A stretch of 64,000 nucleotides of DNA, taken from positions 310,001 through 374,000 of the forward strand of contig JAKAQO010000001.1 in assembly GCA_021822495.1 (NCBI GenBank), written 5' to 3'. Each line of letters starts with the position of its first letter. The stretch's first letter is position 1. The position numbers were made by a program, and so were the translations under genes. This stretch comes from a bacterium. GTDB taxonomy: Bacteria > Elusimicrobiota > Elusimicrobia > UBA1565 > UBA9628. Below the pieces are notes generated by a model, which saw only the letters and a program-made list of their open reading frames with translations, was not told the origin of the DNA and made no database searches. Positions 60,131-64,000 of this stretch are shown here, one piece after another.

Positions 60131-60328
60131 TCACCGATACGGCAGATATTGCGAAATAGTTTTTCCGTCCACGTTGTTGAGGGTATTTTTCCCGCTCAAG
60201 AAACGGCTCCGTCCGGAAGACATGGGAGCCAGAAGGTGACGCTTGCCCGCGCGTTTATGACGCCAAAGGCCCTTTCCTGTTTTTAAAAAACGCTTTTTCG
60301 CTCCGCTGTGCGACTTAATCTTGGGCAT
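60131..60328 (-). CDS. rpmI: 50S ribosomal protein L35
   Basis: The 65-residue L35 has the usual basic sequence MPKIKSHSGAKKRFLKTGKG and ends in KTISQYLPYR. It lies 6 bp before rplT and 20 bp after infC. Confidence 0.97.
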   Translation of the reverse strand: MPKIKSHSGAKKRFLKTGKGLWRHKRAGKRHLLAPMSSGRSRFLSGKNTLNNVDGKTISQYLPYR

Positions 60329-60348
60329 GGTATTCTCCTAAAAAGGGA

Positions 60349-60852
60349 CTAATGTTTTGGGATGAGCGTCATAAAAAGACGATTCCGGTCGTTTTGGGGA
60401 GCCTGTTCGATGGAACTCGTCATCTCCAGCCTCGTCCGAATATCGTCCAACAACTTCATTCCCAAATCCTTATGCTGCATTTCCCGCCCGCGAAAGACCA
60501 CCATCACTCTCACCTTGTCGCGGGCGGCCAAAAATTCCCCGATCTGTTTAATCTTAACTTCTAAATCATGAACCCCAATATGGGGCTTAAAACGCACTTC
60601 TTTGAGCATTCCCGCTTTTTGATTCTTGCGGGCTTCTCTTTCCTTCTTTTCCTGCTCGTACTTATACTTTGAAAAATCGAGTATCTTACAGACCGGCGGG
60701 TTGGCCGTGGGCGCGATCTCAATCAAGTCCAACCCTCTTTGCCGGGCCATCGCCAAAGCTTCCGGCAACGGACGCACCCCGACCTGAGTCCCATCCGAAT
60801 CAATCACCCGAACTTCTCTCGCGGAAATGCGGTTATTAATCCGAACCTGCAC
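60349..60852 (-). CDS. infC: Translation initiation factor IF-3
   Basis: The 167-residue IF-3 has both domains (INNRISAREVRVIDSDGTQV; KEVRFKPHIGVHDLEVKI and VMVVFRGREMQHKD). IF-3 keeps the 30S subunit free and checks start codons. The start is a GTG at 60850-60852 with no clear ribosome site. In other bacteria infC begins at a rare AUU and is autoregulated by start-codon discrimination; an ATT codon lies four codons downstream, so the exact start is open. Confidence 0.95.
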   Translation of the reverse strand: MQVRINNRISAREVRVIDSDGTQVGVRPLPEALAMARQRGLDLIEIAPTANPPVCKILDFSKYKYEQEKKEREARKNQKAGMLKEVRFKPHIGVHDLEVKIKQIGEFLAARDKVRVMVVFRGREMQHKDLGMKLLDDIRTRLEMTSSIEQAPQNDRNRLFMTLIPKH

Positions 60853-60918
60853 GCTGTTTTTAGTAAACTTGTTTATATTCCCTCGGGGAAAACTGCTAAT
60901 ATCTAAAATATACTGACA

Positions 60919-62061
60919 ATGAATGATACCAAGTTAACCGACTTCGCGTCAAGCAAGAACGCCGCAAAGACTGTCGTTTTTTCCGGGATGCGGCCAACCG
61001 GCAGGCTTCATCTCGGCAATTATTTCGGCGCGCTCAAAAACTGGATTGAACTTCAGGAGAAATATTCCTGCTATTTTTGCGTGGTGGATTGGCACATGCT
61101 GACGACCGGATACGCGGACACCTCTAAACTTCAAGAAAACATCCGCGAGATGGTCTTGGATTGGCTGGCGGCGGGGCTTGACCCCAAGAAATGCGTCATT
61201 TTTAAGCAGTCCGACGTTTCCGAACACGCGGAGTTGGCGCTTCTTTTAGGGATGGTCACAAATCTATCTTGGTTGGAAAATAATCCCACCTGGAAAGATC
61301 AGCTTCAGGAATTGGCGATGACAAAAGCTTCGAAGGCGGAGGAAGTCATCGGAACAGCGTTCGTCCGAAAAGAAGAGAGCGAAATACTAGTCGCGGAAAG
61401 AATGGTCTCCGAATTAGCGCCCCGCACCTTCGGTTTTCTCGGATACCCCGTTCTCCAAGCCGCCGATATTTTCCTTTATAACGCGAATATAGTTCCCGTC
61501 GGTCATGACCAGCTCCCCCATATTGAGCTGGCCCGAGAAATTATCCGTCAATTTAATCGCATATTTGGGAAAGTTTTTGATGAACCCCAGGCTCTCCTAA
61601 CCCCGACTCCCAAAATTCCGGGAACCGATGGGCGAAAAATGTCCAAATCCTATGAAAACACAATCCAGATGCTGGAAACCGAGGATTCTCTCAAGAGAAA
61701 AATCCAGTCTCTTTATACCGATCCGACCAGAATCAAGGCGACCGACCCCGGCCACCCAGAACCCTGCTCGGACAACCCGCCAGGCTGCGCGGCATTTTCT
61801 CTCCATAAGATTTATGCGCCGGAAGACTTCGTCAAACAGCGCAAAAGTGATTGCATAGCCGGAAAAATCGGCTGTGTGGCCTGCAAAAAAGATCTTTTCG
61901 CGGAAATGAAAGAGCCTTTTGCTCAATTTAAGGAAAAGCGGGAACAGCTTTCCTCTGACCCCAAAACCGTTTCTGAAATTCTGGAATCAGGAAAGAAAAA
62001 AGCTAAAACTGCGGCGGCTTTAACCATGGACCGTGTTCGCCGGGCGATGAATCTCGTATAA
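60919..62061 (+). CDS. trpS: Tryptophanyl-tRNA synthetase (probable 4Fe-4S type)
   Basis: Class I synthetase of 380 residues with the HIGH-type motif TGRLHLGNYFG and KMSKS in GRKMSKSYENT. Near the C-terminus it has Cys-X21-Cys-X6-Cys-X2-Cys (from GCAAFSLHK to CIAGKIGCVACK). This matches the 4Fe-4S cluster motif known from Thermotoga maritima TrpRS (Cys-X22-Cys-X6-Cys-X2-Cys) except for one spacer residue. It also has an approximately 30-residue insertion before TFGFLGYPVLQAADI (ASKAEEVIGTAF, SEILVAERMV). It is divergent from infC and heads the trpS-scpA-scpB-glgA run. Confidence 0.96.
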   Translation: MNDTKLTDFASSKNAAKTVVFSGMRPTGRLHLGNYFGALKNWIELQEKYSCYFCVVDWHMLTTGYADTSKLQENIREMVLDWLAAGLDPKKCVIFKQSDVSEHAELALLLGMVTNLSWLENNPTWKDQLQELAMTKASKAEEVIGTAFVRKEESEILVAERMVSELAPRTFGFLGYPVLQAADIFLYNANIVPVGHDQLPHIELAREIIRQFNRIFGKVFDEPQALLTPTPKIPGTDGRKMSKSYENTIQMLETEDSLKRKIQSLYTDPTRIKATDPGHPEPCSDNPPGCAAFSLHKIYAPEDFVKQRKSDCIAGKIGCVACKKDLFAEMKEPFAQFKEKREQLSSDPKTVSEILESGKKKAKTAAALTMDRVRRAMNLV

Positions 62062-62068
62062 TAGGCCA

Positions 62069-62875
62069 ATGCCTATTCCAACGCTGGATATTCACCTCGA
62101 AGTTTTTGAGGGGCCGCTGGATCTTCTTCTCTTTCTCATTAAGAAAGATGATCTCGATATTCACAATATTCCATTGGCCCACATCACGCGTGAATATCTC
62201 GAATATCTACAGTTGATGAAAGATCTCAACCTCGATCTCGCGGGCGAATTCTTGGTGATGGCCTCAACCCTCATGCTTCTTAAAGCAAAATCTCTCCTCC
62301 CGCCAACTCCGGCAACGACGGAAGAAGAACTCAATCTCCAATCTGATTTAACGGAAAAACTTCTCGAATACCAAAAGTTCAAAGCCGCTTCAGAATATCT
62401 GGAACGCCGAGGGGAAGATTTCAAAAACGTTTTCTACCGGGGAACGCCTCATTTTGAGGATTCCGAGAAAACCCTTTCCGTCGGGGTTTTTGATCTTCTC
62501 TCCGCGCTTAAGGAAATCTACGAAAGAGGGGAAAAAGATTCCCGTGAAATCATCGGCGAGGAATTTCCAATTGAAGAAAAAATTGAAAAAATTTCCAAAA
62601 TGCTTGAAGCTCGCCCGGCCCTGGTCTGGGAGGAAATTTTTAATGACGAGAAGAAACGCCGGGGAATTCTCAGCTGCTTTTTAGCCCTCCTTGAGCTCGT
62701 GCGTCTTCAAAAGGTTTTTATCCGGCAAGATTCAAATTTCGGTAAAATCTTGATCTTCAAGAAAGAGGTTCAACATGGAAATGGAAATGTCTCAGCCCCT
62801 TCAGACTCAAATGGAAACCTTGGAAGCCAACCTCCCGTCCCAACCAATGGAAACGGGCACGTCTTTGGAACCTGA
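62069..62875 (+). CDS. scpA: Segregation and condensation protein ScpA
   Basis: The 268-residue kleisin subunit of the SMC-ScpAB complex. The N-terminal SMC-head-binding segment FEGPLDLLLFLIKKDDLDIHNI and the C-terminal winged helix (FLALLELVRLQKVFIRQ) are seen. The last about 33 residues (GNGNVSAPSDSNGNLG...) are low-complexity and overlap the scpB start by 101 bp in another frame. Confidence 0.95.
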   Translation: MPIPTLDIHLEVFEGPLDLLLFLIKKDDLDIHNIPLAHITREYLEYLQLMKDLNLDLAGEFLVMASTLMLLKAKSLLPPTPATTEEELNLQSDLTEKLLEYQKFKAASEYLERRGEDFKNVFYRGTPHFEDSEKTLSVGVFDLLSALKEIYERGEKDSREIIGEEFPIEEKIEKISKMLEARPALVWEEIFNDEKKRRGILSCFLALLELVRLQKVFIRQDSNFGKILIFKKEVQHGNGNVSAPSDSNGNLGSQPPVPTNGNGHVFGT

Positions 62876-63557
62876 AGAAGAAAAAACTTCCTCGGCTAAA
62901 ATTTCCATGCCTTTAGCGGGAATGATTGAGACCCTTCTTTTTATTACCGATCGCCCCCTTTCGCTTAAGCGCATTGGAGAAATCGTCAAGGAAAAAAATC
63001 CCGCCAAGCTTGAAAACGCGATTAAAGAGCTGGAAGAAAACCTAAACATCAGAAATTCCGCTCTCCGGATATTTGAAATCGCCGGCGGTTTTCAAATGGC
63101 GACTAAACCGGAGTATGCCGCTATTGTCCGCAAATTATTCGCCGACAAAATGACCTTGAAACTTTCCAAGGCGGCCCATGAAACTCTTTCCATCATCGCA
63201 TATCGCCAACCGCTGACTAGAGCTGAAATCGAAACCATTCGCGGGGTGGACGTCATCGCGGCCCTGGAAACCCTCCTTGAGAAAAAACTGATCCGCGTCG
63301 CGGGCCGAAAAGAAACGATCGGCCGGCCTCTCATGTATGAGACGACCCCGGAATTTTTAAAACACTTCGGCCTCAAGCATTTGGAAGAACTTCCTCCTAT
63401 CGAACAATTTGAGGCTTCGGAAGCCGAATCCGCTCAAGCGCCTCTCAAAGAAGAACCGGCATCGGACCCTTTGCCGCCGCAACCTCCCCTCATCGCGGAA
63501 GAAACCGCGCAAGCTCAAGAAAATTCTCCGGAACCGCCCGCCACGCCCCAATCATGA
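62775..63557 (+). CDS. scpB: Segregation and condensation protein ScpB
   Basis: The 260-residue dimeric winged-helix partner of ScpA. Core blocks are IETLLFITDRPLSLKRIGEIV, EIAGGFQMATKPEYAAIVR, SIIAYRQPLTRAEIETIRGVD and IRVAGRKETIGRPLMYETT. The N-terminus (MEMEMSQPLQ...) and the long Pro/Glu-rich C-terminal tail are variable. The ATG at 62775 has GAGG upstream and lies inside scpA; a later start cannot be excluded because the core begins about residue 45. Confidence 0.94.
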   Translation: MEMEMSQPLQTQMETLEANLPSQPMETGTSLEPEEEKTSSAKISMPLAGMIETLLFITDRPLSLKRIGEIVKEKNPAKLENAIKELEENLNIRNSALRIFEIAGGFQMATKPEYAAIVRKLFADKMTLKLSKAAHETLSIIAYRQPLTRAEIETIRGVDVIAALETLLEKKLIRVAGRKETIGRPLMYETTPEFLKHFGLKHLEELPPIEQFEASEAESAQAPLKEEPASDPLPPQPPLIAEETAQAQENSPEPPATPQS

Positions 63558-64000
63558 AGGTCTTAATCGCGGCCTCGGAAGCCGTCCCTTTTTCCAAAAC
63601 CGGGGGTTTGGCGGACGTAGCCGGAGCGCTCAGCCAGACCATCGCAAGTCTTGGAAACGAAGTTCTTCTTGTTTCCCCCAAGTATCGCTCGGTTTCCGCT
63701 CAATGGACTCAAAACGCGCAAAAAATTTCTCTTTCCGTTTCTCTGGGGATGTCGATCTTCAACAGCCAGGCATGGATTTTTCAACACCATAAGGTTCAAG
63801 TAGTTCTCATTGATTATCCCGGGTTCTACGATCGACCAGGTCTCTACGGGGAAGCGGGACGAGATTACACGGACAACGATTTGCGTTTCGCCTTTTTTGC
63901 CAAGGCCGTCTTAGAAGCCGCAAAGGTCCTTCATTTTAAACCGGATATTCTCCACGCCCATGACTGGCAGACAGGGCTTATCGCCGCATTTCTCAAAAGT
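63554..64000 (+). CDS. glgA: Glycogen synthase (5' part, runs off window)
   Basis: 149 codons are visible from the ATG at 63554, which overlaps the scpB stop (ATGA). The start MKVLIAASEAVPFSKTGGLADV includes the KTGGLAD motif that binds ADP-glucose, and PDILHAHDWQTGL is typical of GT5 glycogen synthases. The frame is open at the right edge. It would make alpha-1,4-glucan from ADP-glucose in the cytoplasm. Confidence 0.95.
   Translation, partial: MKVLIAASEAVPFSKTGGLADVAGALSQTIASLGNEVLLVSPKYRSVSAQWTQNAQKISLSVSLGMSIFNSQAWIFQHHKVQVVLIDYPGFYDRPGLYGEAGRDYTDNDLRFAFFAKAVLEAAKVLHFKPDILHAHDWQTGLIAAFLKS

Overview
The window is dense, mostly operon-organised chromosomal DNA from a diderm (Gram-negative type) bacterium. 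The diderm evidence is a Kdo transferase (kdtA), several lipoprotein signals, a predicted outer-membrane protein and a periplasmic TRAP transporter. No marker here fixes the taxon. A guess of an uncultured, Elusimicrobiota-like lineage rests on gene style (many TPR proteins, an acyltransferase-KdtA fusion, abundant GGGGACAGTCCCC palindromes) and is low confidence.

Layout. 1-4.0 kb: a minus-strand operon with a GYF/coiled-coil membrane protein, a helical protein and a SpoIID-type protein cut by the left edge. 4.1-12.9 kb: peptide-binding protein, endonuclease III, PilT, a ferredoxin-NADP reductase, an acyl-CoA synthetase and a glycerol-3-phosphate dehydrogenase-like flavoprotein. 13-17.6 kb: a five-gene signalling island (two histidine kinases, two response regulators, one PAS protein). 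17.7-22 kb: small secreted and lipid-anchored proteins and a tRNA-Val. 22-29.5 kb: the yajC-secD-secF-unknown-kdtA operon and a proton-pumping pyrophosphatase. 29.6-43.4 kb: an M1 aminopeptidase, a universal stress protein, a phospholipase D-like protein, a LOG-family protein and a complete TatT-type TRAP transporter operon. 43.4-47.6 kb: an EXORDIUM-like secreted protein and a 985-residue TPR protein.

The accessory part is 47.6-53.2 kb. It holds an AbrB/RelE toxin-antitoxin pair, a Gly/Ala-rich membrane protein whose base composition changes midway, a truncated lipoprotein, a broken toxin gene beside an intact DUF2283 gene, a Phd/VapC pair, and a caspase-like (C14) lipoprotein. The 3' end of the caspase gene occurs three times. 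Two copies are orphan tails, and the differences between the second and third are all synonymous, so they look like remnants of lost functional caspase paralogues. Palindromic REP-like elements bracket the surviving caspase domain.

From 53.2 kb the DNA is housekeeping again: exonuclease III, a new 56-residue gene with a near-consensus promoter, rarA, zapA, a ZapB-like coiled coil, pheT, pheS, rplT, rpmI and infC on the minus strand. Diverging from these are trpS (with an Fe-S cysteine signature), scpA, scpB and the start of glgA.

Two families of dispersed repeats run through the window. One is the REP-like palindrome, sometimes inside genes. The other is a 67-72 bp element with two predicted hairpins, found in three divergent promoter regions, whose second stem shows a compensatory base change.
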